Part shown: positions 1-8,271 of the stretch, one piece after another | Layout of the letters: every line of letters starts with the position of its first letter | How positions within the stretch are numbered: position 1 is the first letter of the stretch | From: Streptomyces sp. PKU-EA00015 | GTDB lineage: Bacteria > Actinomycetota > Actinomycetes > Streptomycetales > Streptomycetaceae | Direction of reading: 5' to 3' | Assembly: GCF_013387495.1 (NCBI RefSeq) | Contig: NZ_JABZEE010000029.1 | Coordinates: 62,001-126,000 of the forward strand | Length of the DNA: 64,000 nucleotides | Notes under the pieces: generated by a model | The model's database searches: none | Told to the model about the DNA's origin: nothing | The model's input: the letters and a program-made list of their open reading frames with translations, nothing else | Translations under genes and position numbers: made by a program

Positions 1-1
1 G

Positions 2-973
2 CTGGCGCAGCCCTCGTACACGCTGTCCGCGTCCGGCTCGGTGCAGCGCAACAGCCACAAGTCCTACTTCGTCACCGTTCCGAAGGGTGCGAAGAGCCTG
101 GAGATCGCGCTCGGCGGTCTCGCGGCGGGCAGCCAGACCCGGTTCGTCTCCATCCACCCGTACGGTGTGCCGTCGGACCCGACGTCGACGGTGAACTGCT
201 ACCCGAACTACACCAACCCGGCGAACACCTGCCGCCCCGACCTGCGGTCGTACGCGAACCCGCAGCCGGGCGTCTGGGAGGTCGAGGTCGAGTCGCGCCG
301 TACGTCGCCGCTGCTCGACAACCCGTACCAGCTGGACGTCGCCGTGCTCGGCGCCTCCTTCGACCCGGCCGTCCAGACCCTGGCCGAGGCGAAGATCGGC
401 ACCCCGGCCGCGGTGCGGTGGAACGTGACCAACGGCTTCGCCGCCATCGACGGCAAGCTGGCCGGCGGCTCGCTCGGCTCCTCGAAGGTCACCAAGCCGA
501 CGATCGCCCACCGCGAGATGCAGACGACCACGGTCGTCATCGGCGAGGGCGTCGAGCGCTTCGACGTCGCCATCGGCAACGTCTCCGACAAGGCCGCCGA
601 CCTGGACCTCGCGGTCAAGAAGGACGGCGTGACGGTCGGCTCGTCCGCGGACGGCGACTCGGAGGAGGCGGTCAGCCTGGTGAAGCCGGCGGCCGGTACG
701 TACACCATCGAGGTCGACGGCTACTCGGTCCCGGCCAAGACCACGACGTACGACTACCGCGACGTCTACTTCGCGCCCTCGCTCGGCCAGGTCAAGGTCG
801 GCGCGGACCCCGTGAAGCTCGCCAACGGCGCGACCGCGCAGGTCACCGCCGAGGTCCTGGTGAACAGCGCGGCTCCCGAGGGACGGCAGTTCTTCGGCGA
901 GGTGCGGCTGCTGAACGCGCGCGGCACGGCCGCGGGCACCGGCAGCGTCGTGATCGGGAAGGTCACACCATAA
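2..973 (+). CDS. C-terminal part of a secreted S8 (subtilisin-like) serine peptidase, cut by the window start
   Basis: The frame is open from base 2 to the TAA at 971-973, so only the last 323 residues are visible and the catalytic domain lies upstream. What remains is beta-rich and looks like the C-terminal modules of large Streptomyces extracellular S8 peptidases: a segment with 'GVWEVEVESRRTSPLLDNPY', followed by two Ig-like stretches ending 'GTGSVVIGKV'. There is no membrane anchor or sortase motif at the end, so a freely secreted enzyme is expected. The family call rests on the C-terminal pattern alone; another large secreted beta-sandwich enzyme is possible. A hairpin terminator follows 17 bp after the stop. 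Confidence 0.65.
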   Translation: MAQPSYTLSASGSVQRNSHKSYFVTVPKGAKSLEIALGGLAAGSQTRFVSIHPYGVPSDPTSTVNCYPNYTNPANTCRPDLRSYANPQPGVWEVEVESRRTSPLLDNPYQLDVAVLGASFDPAVQTLAEAKIGTPAAVRWNVTNGFAAIDGKLAGGSLGSSKVTKPTIAHREMQTTTVVIGEGVERFDVAIGNVSDKAADLDLAVKKDGVTVGSSADGDSEEAVSLVKPAAGTYTIEVDGYSVPAKTTTYDYRDVYFAPSLGQVKVGADPVKLANGATAQVTAEVLVNSAAPEGRQFFGEVRLLNARGTAAGTGSVVIGKVTP

Positions 974-990
974 CGGTGTGATGCGCAGGG

Positions 991-1019
991 AGGGCGGGCA
1001 TCCTAGGGGTGCCCGCCCT
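991..1019 (+). terminator. hairpin terminator after the S8 peptidase gene
   Basis: A perfect 10-bp inverted repeat (991-1000 with 1010-1019) closes a 9-nt loop. It lies 17 bp after the upstream stop and ahead of asd. There is almost no T-run, as is usual for Streptomyces hairpins. Confidence 0.7.
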
Positions 1020-1143
1020 TCCGCGTGTGTGGCGTGCGTCCCGTTCCGCGGACAATCGATTGGACAAGGCGGCCGTGGACATACGCATCATGGAGCGGCA
1101 CCCCATGCCGCAAGATGGTGCACAAACGTACGGAGGAGTCCCC

Positions 1144-2172
1144 GTGAAGGTCGGAATCGTCGGAGCCACCGGGCAGGTCGGCACGGTCATGCGCAAGATC
1201 CTTGCCGAGCGGAAGTTCCCGGTCGACGAGCTCAGGCTCTTCGCCTCCGCCCGTTCGGCGGGCTCCACCATCGCGTGGGAGGGCCGCGACATCACGGTCG
1301 AGGACGCCTCCACGGCGGACTACACCGGACTGGACATCGTCCTGTTCTCGGCCGGCGGCGCGACCTCCAAGGCGCTCGCCGAGAAGGTCGCCTCGCAGGG
1401 CGCGGTCGTGATCGACAACTCCTCGGCCTGGCGCCGCGACCCCGAGGTGCCGCTCGTCGTGTCCGAGGTGAACCCGCACGCGATCAAGGACCGCCCCAAG
1501 GGGATCATCGCCAATCCGAACTGCACCACGATGGCCGCGATGCCGGTCCTCAAGCCGCTGCACCAGGAGGCCGGCCTCGTCTCGATGGTCGCGACCACCT
1601 ACCAGGCCGTTTCCGGGTCCGGTCTCGCGGGCGTCGCGGAGCTGGACGACCAGGTCAAGGCGGTCGCCGACCGTGCCGCCGAGCTGACGCACGACGGCGA
1701 GGCCGTCGTCTTCCCCGAGCCGGGCGTCTACAAGCGCACCATCGCCTTCAACGTCCTGCCGCTCGCCGGCAACCTCGTGGACGACGGCTCCCACGAGACG
1801 GACGAGGAGCAGAAGCTCCGCAACGAGTCCCGCAAGATCCTGGAGATCCCTGAGCTCAAGGTCTCGGGCACCTGTGTGCGCGTGCCGGTCTTCTCGGGCC
1901 ACTCGCTTCAGGTCAACGTCCGCTTCGAGCGTGCGATCGGCGTGGAGCGCGCGTACGAGCTGCTGAAGGACGCGCCGGGCGTGGAGCTCTCCGAGATCCC
2001 GACCCCGCTGCAGGCGGCCGGCCAGGACGCCTCGTACGTGGGCCGCATCCGCGTGGACGAGACGGTGGACAACGGCCTGGCGCTGTTCGTGTCCAACGAC
2101 AACCTGCGCAAGGGCGCGGCGCTGAACGCGGTGCAGATCGCGGAGCTGGTCGCGGACGAGCTGCGCGGCTGA
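1144..2172 (+). CDS. asd: aspartate-semialdehyde dehydrogenase
   Basis: Reduces L-aspartyl-4-phosphate to L-aspartate-4-semialdehyde with NADPH, the branch-point step to lysine/diaminopimelate, threonine and methionine in the cytoplasm. The 342-aa protein starts with the Rossmann motif 'VGIVGATGQVG'. The catalytic cysteine is Cys127 in 'NPNCTT', and the substrate-binding 'SGHSLQVNVRF' stretch lies near residue 245. The GTG at 1144 is chosen because GGAGGAG sits 5 bp upstream (1132-1138) and the Rossmann fold begins immediately; in-frame ATG 1105 lacks a comparable site. The length fits the family. There is no aspartokinase gene beside it, so this is a stand-alone asd with terminators on both sides. 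Confidence 0.96.
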   Translation: MKVGIVGATGQVGTVMRKILAERKFPVDELRLFASARSAGSTIAWEGRDITVEDASTADYTGLDIVLFSAGGATSKALAEKVASQGAVVIDNSSAWRRDPEVPLVVSEVNPHAIKDRPKGIIANPNCTTMAAMPVLKPLHQEAGLVSMVATTYQAVSGSGLAGVAELDDQVKAVADRAAELTHDGEAVVFPEPGVYKRTIAFNVLPLAGNLVDDGSHETDEEQKLRNESRKILEIPELKVSGTCVRVPVFSGHSLQVNVRFERAIGVERAYELLKDAPGVELSEIPTPLQAAGQDASYVGRIRVDETVDNGLALFVSNDNLRKGAALNAVQIAELVADELRG

Positions 2173-2190
2173 AGGCCCTGACGGAGCCGA

Positions 2191-2223
2191 GGGGGCAATC
2201 ACCGGAAGGTGATCGCCCCCTTG
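2191..2223 (+). terminator. terminator of asd
   Basis: A 13-bp stem with one mismatch (2191-2203 with 2208-2220) closes a GGAA tetraloop and is followed by TTG. It starts 18 bp after the asd stop. Confidence 0.85.
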
Positions 2224-2411
2224 TGCGTGCCATGGCGGGCTGCCGCCGCGACGTCCCTGGTCAACAGCCGGGCGCGGGCGGAGCCGGGAGATCACCGCCG
2301 ACCGCCGGCACCTGTGCGGCTGTGCGGTGACCGGGTCGAAATCTGCCGGGCGGAGCCCCTTCGGCGCGTGGAAGGATGGCCGCAAACATCGCAGACCGAG
2401 GAGATGACCGG

Positions 2412-5000
2412 GTGCCTGGCACAAACCTGACCCGTGAAGAGGCGCAGCAGCGAGCGCGCCTGCTCACCGTTGACTCGTACGAGATCGATCTCGATCTCTC
2501 CGGGGCGCAGGACGGCGGGACCTACCGGTCCGAGACCACCGTGCGCTTCGCGTCCGCCGAGGACGGTGCGGAGACCTTCATCGACCTGGTCGCCCCCGCC
2601 GTGCACGAGGTCGTGCTGAACGGGAAGTCGCTGGACGTCGCCGCGGTGTTCCGGGACTCGCGGATCACGCTGAAGCACCTGCAGGCGGGCGACAACGAGC
2701 TGAGGGTCGTCGCCGACTGCTCGTACACCAACACGGGCGAGGGCCTGCACCGCTTCGTCGACCCCGTCGACGAGCAGGCCTACCTCTACACCCAATTCGA
2801 GGTGCCGGACGCGCGCCGCGTCTTCGCCAGCTTCGAGCAGCCCGACCTCAAGGCGACCTTCCGGTTCACCGTGAAGGCGCCCGAGGGCTGGACCGTGATC
2901 TCCAATTCGCCGACGCCGCAGCCGCAGGACAACGTCTGGCGCTTCGAGCCGACGCCGCGCATCTCGACGTACATCACGGCCCTGATCGCCGGCCCGTACC
3001 ACAGCGTGCACAGCTCGTACGAGAAGGACGGGCAGTCCGTCCCGCTCGGCATCTACTGCCGCCCCTCGCTGGCCGAGTTCCTGGACGCCGACGAGATCTT
3101 CGAGGTCACGCGGCAGGGCTTCGACTGGTTCCAGGAGAAGTTCGACTACGCCTACCCGTTCGCGAAGTACGACCAGCTCTTCGTGCCGGAGTTCAACGCG
3201 GGCGCGATGGAGAACGCGGGCGCGGTGACCATCCGCGACCAGTACGTCTTCCGTTCGAAGGTGACGGACGCGGCGTACGAGGTGCGGGCGGAGACGATCC
3301 TGCACGAGCTCGCCCACATGTGGTTCGGCGACCTCGTCACCATGGAGTGGTGGAACGACCTGTGGCTGAACGAGTCGTTCGCCACCTACACCTCGATCGC
3401 GTGCCAGGCGTACGCGCCGGGCTCGAAGTGGCCGCACTCGTGGACCACGTTCGCGAACTCGATGAAGACCTGGGCGTACCGGCAGGACCAGCTGCCGTCG
3501 ACGCACCCGATCATGGCCGAGATCCGCGACCTCGATGACGTTCTCGTGAACTTCGACGGCATCACGTACGCCAAGGGTGCGTCGGTTCTCAAGCAGCTCG
3601 TCGCCTACGTCGGCATGGACGAGTTCTTCCGGGGCGTGCAGGCGTACTTCAAGACGCACGCCTTCGGCAACACGCGGCTGTCGGACCTGCTGGGCGCGCT
3701 GGAGGAGACCAGCGGCCGGGACCTGAAGACCTGGTCGAGGGCGTGGCTGGAGACGGCCGGCATCAACATCCTGCGCCCGGAGATCGGCACGAACGACTCC
3801 GGTGTCATCACCTCCTTCGCCGTGAGGCAGGAGGCCCCGGCGCTGCCGGCGGGCGCGAAGGGCGAGCCGACGCTGCGCCCGCACCGCATCGCGATCGGCA
3901 TGTACGACCTGGACGACGCGGGCAAGCTGGTGCGCCGCGAGCGGGTCGAGCTCGATGTCGACGGCGGGCTGACCGAGGTCCCGGAGCTGGTGGGCAGGAC
4001 CCGCCCCGCCGTCGTCCTGCTCAACGACGACGACCTGTCGTACGCGAAGGTCCGCCTCGACGAGGAGTCCCTGCGGAACGTCACCCAGCACCTGGGCGAC
4101 TTCACCGAGTCCCTGCCGCGCGCGCTGTGCTGGGCCTCGGCCTGGGACATGACCCGCGACGGCGAGCTCGCCGCCCGCGACTACCTGGCGCTGGTCCTGT
4201 CCGGGATCGGCAAGGAGTCCGACATCGGTGTGGTCCAGTCGCTGCACCGCCAGGTCAAGCTGGCCATCGACCTGTACGCGGCGCCCGCCTGGCGCGAGAC
4301 CGGCCTGAACCAGTGGACGGACGCGACGCTGGCGCACCTGCGGGCGGCGGAGCCGGGCAGCGACCACCAGCTGGCCTGGGCACGGGCGTTCGCCGCGACC
4401 GCGCGCACACCGCAGCAGCTGGACCTGCTCCAGGCGCTGCTCGACGGCACCGAGACGATCGAGGGCCTGGCCGTCGACACCGAGCTGCGCTGGGCGTTCG
4501 TGGAGCGGCTGGCGGCGACGGGCGTCTTCGACGAGGACGAGATCGCCGGCGAGTACGAGCGGGACAGGACCGCGGCCGGTGAGCGGCACGCGGCCACCGC
4601 GCGGGCCGCGCGTCCGACGCCGCAGGCCAAGGCGGAGGCATGGGCGTCGGTCGTCGAGTCCGCTGCGTCCGATGCGGGGACAGCGCTGCCGAACGCCGTG
4701 CAGGAGGCCGTGATCGGCGGCTTCGTCCAGACCGACCAGCGCGAGCTGCTCGCTCCCTACACGGAGAAGTACTTCGAGGCGGTCAAGGGCGTGTGGGAGT
4801 CCCGCAGCCACGAGATGGCGCAGCAGGTCGCCGTCGGCCTCTACCCCTCGCTCCAGGTCTCGCAGGACACCCTGGACGCGACCGACTCCTGGCTGAAGGC
4901 GGCCGAGCCCAACGCGGCGCTGCGCAGGCTCGTCTCGGAGTCGCGTGCGGGCGTCGAGCGTGCGCTGAAGGCGCAGGCGGCGGACGCGGCAGCGGAGTGA
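2412..5000 (+). CDS. pepN: aminopeptidase N (M1 family zinc metallopeptidase)
   Basis: Cytosolic enzyme that removes N-terminal residues from peptides during protein turnover. The 862-aa product has the M1 signatures in order: the exopeptidase 'GAMEN' motif at residue 264, the zinc-binding 'HELAH' at 298, and the third zinc ligand in 'WLNESFA' about 20 residues later. The C-terminal half is the helical ERAP1-like domain. The GTG at 2412 is preferred (GAGGAG at 2398-2403): it gives an N-terminus reading MPGTNLTREEAQQRA, which matches what is known of Streptomyces lividans PepN. There is no signal peptide. The gene is monocistronic, with a strong hairpin 30 bp downstream. Confidence 0.96.
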   Translation: MPGTNLTREEAQQRARLLTVDSYEIDLDLSGAQDGGTYRSETTVRFASAEDGAETFIDLVAPAVHEVVLNGKSLDVAAVFRDSRITLKHLQAGDNELRVVADCSYTNTGEGLHRFVDPVDEQAYLYTQFEVPDARRVFASFEQPDLKATFRFTVKAPEGWTVISNSPTPQPQDNVWRFEPTPRISTYITALIAGPYHSVHSSYEKDGQSVPLGIYCRPSLAEFLDADEIFEVTRQGFDWFQEKFDYAYPFAKYDQLFVPEFNAGAMENAGAVTIRDQYVFRSKVTDAAYEVRAETILHELAHMWFGDLVTMEWWNDLWLNESFATYTSIACQAYAPGSKWPHSWTTFANSMKTWAYRQDQLPSTHPIMAEIRDLDDVLVNFDGITYAKGASVLKQLVAYVGMDEFFRGVQAYFKTHAFGNTRLSDLLGALEETSGRDLKTWSRAWLETAGINILRPEIGTNDSGVITSFAVRQEAPALPAGAKGEPTLRPHRIAIGMYDLDDAGKLVRRERVELDVDGGLTEVPELVGRTRPAVVLLNDDDLSYAKVRLDEESLRNVTQHLGDFTESLPRALCWASAWDMTRDGELAARDYLALVLSGIGKESDIGVVQSLHRQVKLAIDLYAAPAWRETGLNQWTDATLAHLRAAEPGSDHQLAWARAFAATARTPQQLDLLQALLDGTETIEGLAVDTELRWAFVERLAATGVFDEDEIAGEYERDRTAAGERHAATARAARPTPQAKAEAWASVVESAASDAGTALPNAVQEAVIGGFVQTDQRELLAPYTEKYFEAVKGVWESRSHEMAQQVAVGLYPSLQVSQDTLDATDSWLKAAEPNAALRRLVSESRAGVERALKAQAADAAAE

Positions 5001-5030
5001 CACAAGAGGAGTAGAACCTCTGCAAGTGGC

Positions 5031-5062
5031 GGCGCGCCGGGGCCCGTTCGGCCCGGCGCGCC
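5031..5062 (+). terminator. terminator of pepN
   Basis: A perfect 11-bp GC-rich stem (5031-5041 with 5052-5062) has a 10-nt loop and is followed by a T-rich stretch. It separates pepN from the conservon. Confidence 0.85.
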
Positions 5063-5188
5063 TCCTTGTATTTTCGGTCGTCGACAACGCGCCAGACCGG
5101 AACCCTGAGTCAACAACCGTGCTGCGACCGGGATATGCTCCCGCCCGTCGCTTCATGTGATCTTTCCCGTTCGACTCTGAGGATGCTG

Positions 5189-6658
5189 ATGGTTCGACAG
5201 GGAACGTCGACCGGAAGTCCGCGGCCGAGGGCGAGCCTCGTCTGGCAGCTGCCCGTCGCCGTGACCACCGTGGCCGCGATCGCGGCCGCGTTCCTGGTCT
5301 CCGCGTCGGCTCGCACCCCCGTACTGATCGTCTCCGCCGTGGCCGTCGCCATGGTCGCCGTGGCCTGCGCCGTGGTGGCGCGCCGGAACAGACTGGTGGC
5401 CGAGCTGCGCGAGCGGGTCGCGGCCCAGGACGCGCTGCTCGCCCGCCGCGCGGCCGAGACCGGCCGCCTCGCGGGCGAGCTGCTGCCCCAGGTGGTCGAG
5501 GCGCTGCGCAAGGGCGGCTTTCCCGAGGACGTGCTCGCCGCCGTCGACGCGCCGGCCGAGCACCACGCGGTGCTCCGCTCCGTCGTCGACGCGGTCAGCG
5601 CCGAGGAGGACCTGCGCGAGTCCGCGCAGCGCGCCTTCGTGAACATCGCCCGCCGCGTACAGGCCATCGTCCACCAGCAGGCCCAGGAGCTGCGGGAGAT
5701 GGAGGACCGGCACGGCGGGTCCCCGGAGGTCTTCGGCGACCTGCTGCGCATCGACCACGGCACCGCGCTGATCGGCCGGCTCGCCGACTCCATCGCCGTC
5801 CTCGGCGGTGCCCGCCCGGGCCGCCAGTGGAGCAAGGCCGTCCCGCTCTACAGCGTGATGCGCGGCGCCATGTCCCGGATCATCGACTACCAGCGTGTGG
5901 AACTGCACTCGGTCTCCGAGGTCGCCGTCGTCGGCACCGCCGTCGAACCACTGATCCACGCCCTGTCCGAGCTGCTGGACAACGCCACCCGCTACTCGCC
6001 GCCGCAGACGAAGGTCCATATGACCGCGGTGGACGTGCAGTCGGGCATCGCCATCGAGATCGAGGACGGCGGCGTCAGCATGAGCGAGGAGGCGCGCAGG
6101 CGCGCCGAGCGGATGCTGCGCCAGGCGCAGCAGGGCATCGATGTCAACGACCTGGGCGAGACCCCGCGCCTCGGCCTCGCCGTGGTCGGCCGGCTCTCGC
6201 AGGCGTACGGCTTCCAGGTCTCGCTGCGCTCCTCCGCGTACGGCGGCGTGCGCGCCGTCCTCGTCGTCCCCCAGGCGCTGATCACCACGTCCGCTTCGGC
6301 GACCGGTCTGGCGCACGGCATCGGCGCCGCCTCCGGCCCCCGCCTCGCAGGCTCCGACACCCACGAGCGGCTGCCGCGGCCGGTCACCGGCCCCTCGGCG
6401 CCCCTGCCCGCGGAGGACGCACCGCAGGTGACCGAGCGGACGGCGAACGGCCTGCCCCAGCGGCGCCGCAAGAACCGGGTGACCGCTCCCGCCGTCCCCG
6501 CGGCCGGGGCGGCGACGACCCCGGCGGCTCCCGCGATCCGGCCGGGCGCCGCGGCGGACGCCGCACCGGCGGTGCAGCCCGGCATGTGGCTGGCCGCCTT
6601 CCAGAGCGGCCTGTCCGGCGACACCCCCCCGACGAACAACGGAAACGAGCAGCCATGA
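5189..6658 (+). CDS. cvnA: conservon sensor protein CvnA (histidine-kinase-like ATPase)
   Basis: First gene of a conservon, the Streptomyces operon type encoding a membrane sensor with G-protein-like partners. The 489-aa product has two N-terminal membrane segments (about residues 18-38 and 43-65). A helical region with 'RIDHGTALIGRLADSI' stands where a dimerisation/phospho-acceptor helix would be. A GHKL ATPase domain follows with the N-box 'ELLDNATRY' (Asn265), and then a long Pro/Ala-rich tail. The ATP-lid region reads 'EDGGVS', lacking the second glycine of the usual DxGxG box. ATG 5189 is chosen because GAGG lies 6 bp upstream; ATG 5183 overlaps that site. Its stop overlaps the start of the next gene (ATGA), which implies translational coupling. 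Confidence 0.9.
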   Translation: MVRQGTSTGSPRPRASLVWQLPVAVTTVAAIAAAFLVSASARTPVLIVSAVAVAMVAVACAVVARRNRLVAELRERVAAQDALLARRAAETGRLAGELLPQVVEALRKGGFPEDVLAAVDAPAEHHAVLRSVVDAVSAEEDLRESAQRAFVNIARRVQAIVHQQAQELREMEDRHGGSPEVFGDLLRIDHGTALIGRLADSIAVLGGARPGRQWSKAVPLYSVMRGAMSRIIDYQRVELHSVSEVAVVGTAVEPLIHALSELLDNATRYSPPQTKVHMTAVDVQSGIAIEIEDGGVSMSEEARRRAERMLRQAQQGIDVNDLGETPRLGLAVVGRLSQAYGFQVSLRSSAYGGVRAVLVVPQALITTSASATGLAHGIGAASGPRLAGSDTHERLPRPVTGPSAPLPAEDAPQVTERTANGLPQRRRKNRVTAPAVPAAGAATTPAAPAIRPGAAADAAPAVQPGMWLAAFQSGLSGDTPPTNNGNEQP

Positions 6659-7071
6659 TTCAGCGGCAGTCCCACCAGAGCAACATGGACTGGATGCTCA
6701 AGGACCTGGCAGAGGGCGTACCGCAGACCCGAAACGTCGTCGTGCTGTCCGCCGACGGACTGCGCATGGCACAGTACGGCGCGGACACGGACACGGCCGA
6801 CCGGCTGGCCGCCGCCTGCGCCGGACTGCAGAGCCTCGCGGCCGCGGTCGCCTCCGAACTCCCGAACGGCGACGGCCAGATGCGGCTCGTCGTCATCGAG
6901 ATGAACGGCGGCTTCTTCTACCTGATGGCGGCCGGCGCGGGCGCCTACCTCGCGGTGCTCGCCGACGAGGGCGTGGACGCCGGGCTGATGGGCCAGCGCA
7001 TGCGGGACCTCGTGCTGCGGATCGGAGAGCACCTGAGCACGCCGCCGCGGCACGAGGGGCAGACCGCGTGA
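6655..7071 (+). CDS. cvnB: conservon roadblock/LC7-domain protein CvnB
   Basis: A 138-aa single-domain roadblock/LC7 protein ('NVVVLSADGLRMAQYG', 'LVVIEMNGGFFYLMAAG'), the MglB-like class that binds small GTPases and acts as GAP or scaffold. In conservons it sits between the CvnA sensor and the CvnD GTPase. The ATG at 6655 overlaps the cvnA stop by 4 bp, and its own TGA overlaps the GTG of cvnC. It has no signal peptide or membrane segment, so it should be cytosolic and recruited to the membrane through CvnA. The function is inferred from family and operon position. Confidence 0.9.
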   Translation: MIQRQSHQSNMDWMLKDLAEGVPQTRNVVVLSADGLRMAQYGADTDTADRLAAACAGLQSLAAAVASELPNGDGQMRLVVIEMNGGFFYLMAAGAGAYLAVLADEGVDAGLMGQRMRDLVLRIGEHLSTPPRHEGQTA

Positions 7072-7427
7072 GCGAAGCGGACGAGGACTGGGAACCGAGC
7101 AGTCCGGAGCGGCTGTACGTCATCACCGGCGGCCGCAGCGGTTCCTTCGCGCCGACCGCCTTAGACCTGGTCACACTGATCGTGGCCAGGTCGGGCCCCA
7201 AACCCGGAATGCAGCCGGAGCACGCGGCCATCATCCGCATCTGCCAGGCGCCGCTCTCGGTGGCCGAGATATCCGCCTATCTGGGCCTGCCGGTGAGTGT
7301 GATCACCGTGTTGCTCAGCGACCTGTTGGCCGAGGACAAGGTGCTGGCACGCGCACCCGTCCGGGCCGCTCACCTCCCCGACCGCGCTTTGATTGAGGCA
7401 GTGATCGATGGACTTCAGAAGCTCTGA
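7068..7427 (+). CDS. cvnC: conservon DUF742 protein CvnC
   Basis: A 119-aa DUF742 protein: N-terminal 'RLYVITGGRS' strand, then a winged-helix-like region 'ICQAPLSVAEISAYLGLP' with a hydrophobic 'VITVLLSDLLAEDKV'. Its biochemical role in conservons is unknown; it is thought to belong to the CvnA-B-C-D complex. The GTG start overlaps the cvnB stop, and the 3' end overlaps cvnD by 20 bp. Codon 32 (bases 7161-7163) is TTA, the leucine codon read by the developmentally controlled bldA tRNA in Streptomyces. Translation of this gene, and of coupled cvnD, may therefore depend on bldA. Confidence 0.9.
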   Translation: MSEADEDWEPSSPERLYVITGGRSGSFAPTALDLVTLIVARSGPKPGMQPEHAAIIRICQAPLSVAEISAYLGLPVSVITVLLSDLLAEDKVLARAPVRAAHLPDRALIEAVIDGLQKL

Positions 7428-8028
7428 GCAGGCTCTCGGCCCGCGGAGCGAGGACGTGCTGCCGTCGACCGCCACGGCCGCCGTCAAGGTGGTCATCGTG
7501 GGTGGCTTCGGTGTCGGCAAGACGACCCTGGTCGGTTCGGTCAGCGAGATCAGGCCGCTGACGACCGAGGAGACGATGACGCAGGCCGGGGTGGGCGTGG
7601 ACGACACCCAGGGCGTGGAACGCAAGACGGCGACGACCGTCGCGATGGACTTCGGCCGCATCAGCATCAACGAGGAACTGGTGCTGTACCTGTTCGGCAC
7701 TCCCGGTCAGGAGCGCTTCTGGTTCCTGTGGCGCGGGCTGTTCGAGGGCGCGCTCGGCGCGGTGGTGCTCATCGACACCCGCCGGCTGGAGGTCAGCTTC
7801 GACGTCATCGGGCGGCTGGAGGAGCGCGGCGTCCCGTTCGTGGTCGCGGTCAACTCCTTCCCGGACGCTCCGGATTACCCGCTGGAGGAGCTGCGCGCCG
7901 CGCTGGACCTGCCCGAGTCGGTGCCGATCGTGCTGTGCGACGCGCGGCAGCGCGCGTCCAGCCGGGACGTCCTGATGGCCCTGATGCGTTACCTGCAGTC
8001 CCTGGCCCAGGCCCAGGCGGCGTCCTGA
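7408..8028 (+). CDS. cvnD: conservon small GTPase CvnD
   Basis: A 206-aa Ras-like GTP-binding protein of the conservon class, proposed to switch signalling from CvnA. The P-loop 'GGFGVGKTT' begins at residue 32, switch II 'GTPGQERF' is at residue 97, and 'VAVNSFPDA' stands at the G4 position, where classical GTPases have NKxD. Replacement of the lysine by serine is usual for conservon GTPases as I know them. The ATG start lies inside cvnC (20-bp overlap), so translation is coupled. There is no lipidation or membrane signal. It ends 130 bp before a separate promoter that serves the next gene. Confidence 0.9.
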   Translation: MDFRSSEQALGPRSEDVLPSTATAAVKVVIVGGFGVGKTTLVGSVSEIRPLTTEETMTQAGVGVDDTQGVERKTATTVAMDFGRISINEELVLYLFGTPGQERFWFLWRGLFEGALGAVVLIDTRRLEVSFDVIGRLEERGVPFVVAVNSFPDAPDYPLEELRAALDLPESVPIVLCDARQRASSRDVLMALMRYLQSLAQAQAAS

Positions 8029-8157
8029 CCGGTCGCCGGTCCCGTGCGGCCGGGGCCGGCGAGGGTCTCGCGCAGGCGGCCGCCGGTGGTGGTCTTCACG
8101 CCTCGGATCCGGCCACCGATGGACCGTTGCGCTCCGGTATGCCGGGGATTCGCCCCG

Positions 8158-8186
8158 TTGGATCAGCCAATCCGCCTGAGTACGAT
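8158..8186 (+). promoter_or_regulatory. candidate HrdB-type promoter of the terpene-synthase-like gene
   Basis: TTGGAT (8158-8163), a 17-bp spacer and TACGAT (8181-8186) match the vegetative Streptomyces -35/-10 pattern. The expected transcript start is near 8193. The in-frame ATG at 8185 overlaps the -10 element, so it cannot be the start codon of a transcript made here. This supports a start further downstream. Confidence 0.5.
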
Positions 8187-8271
8187 GCGCCTAGATGATC
8201 ACTCTGAGGTGCAAGTTGCGCGTGTGACAACGGAGTTGACGCGCCGCACCCGCATCGAGAGGCAGGCCGCA

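Noticed and set aside
2292..5156. A 954-codon open frame on the minus strand across pepN
   Set aside because: It is the high-GC shadow of pepN. The plus frame has intact M1 motifs, family N-terminus and proper third-position bias; the minus frame is Arg/Leu-rich without motifs.
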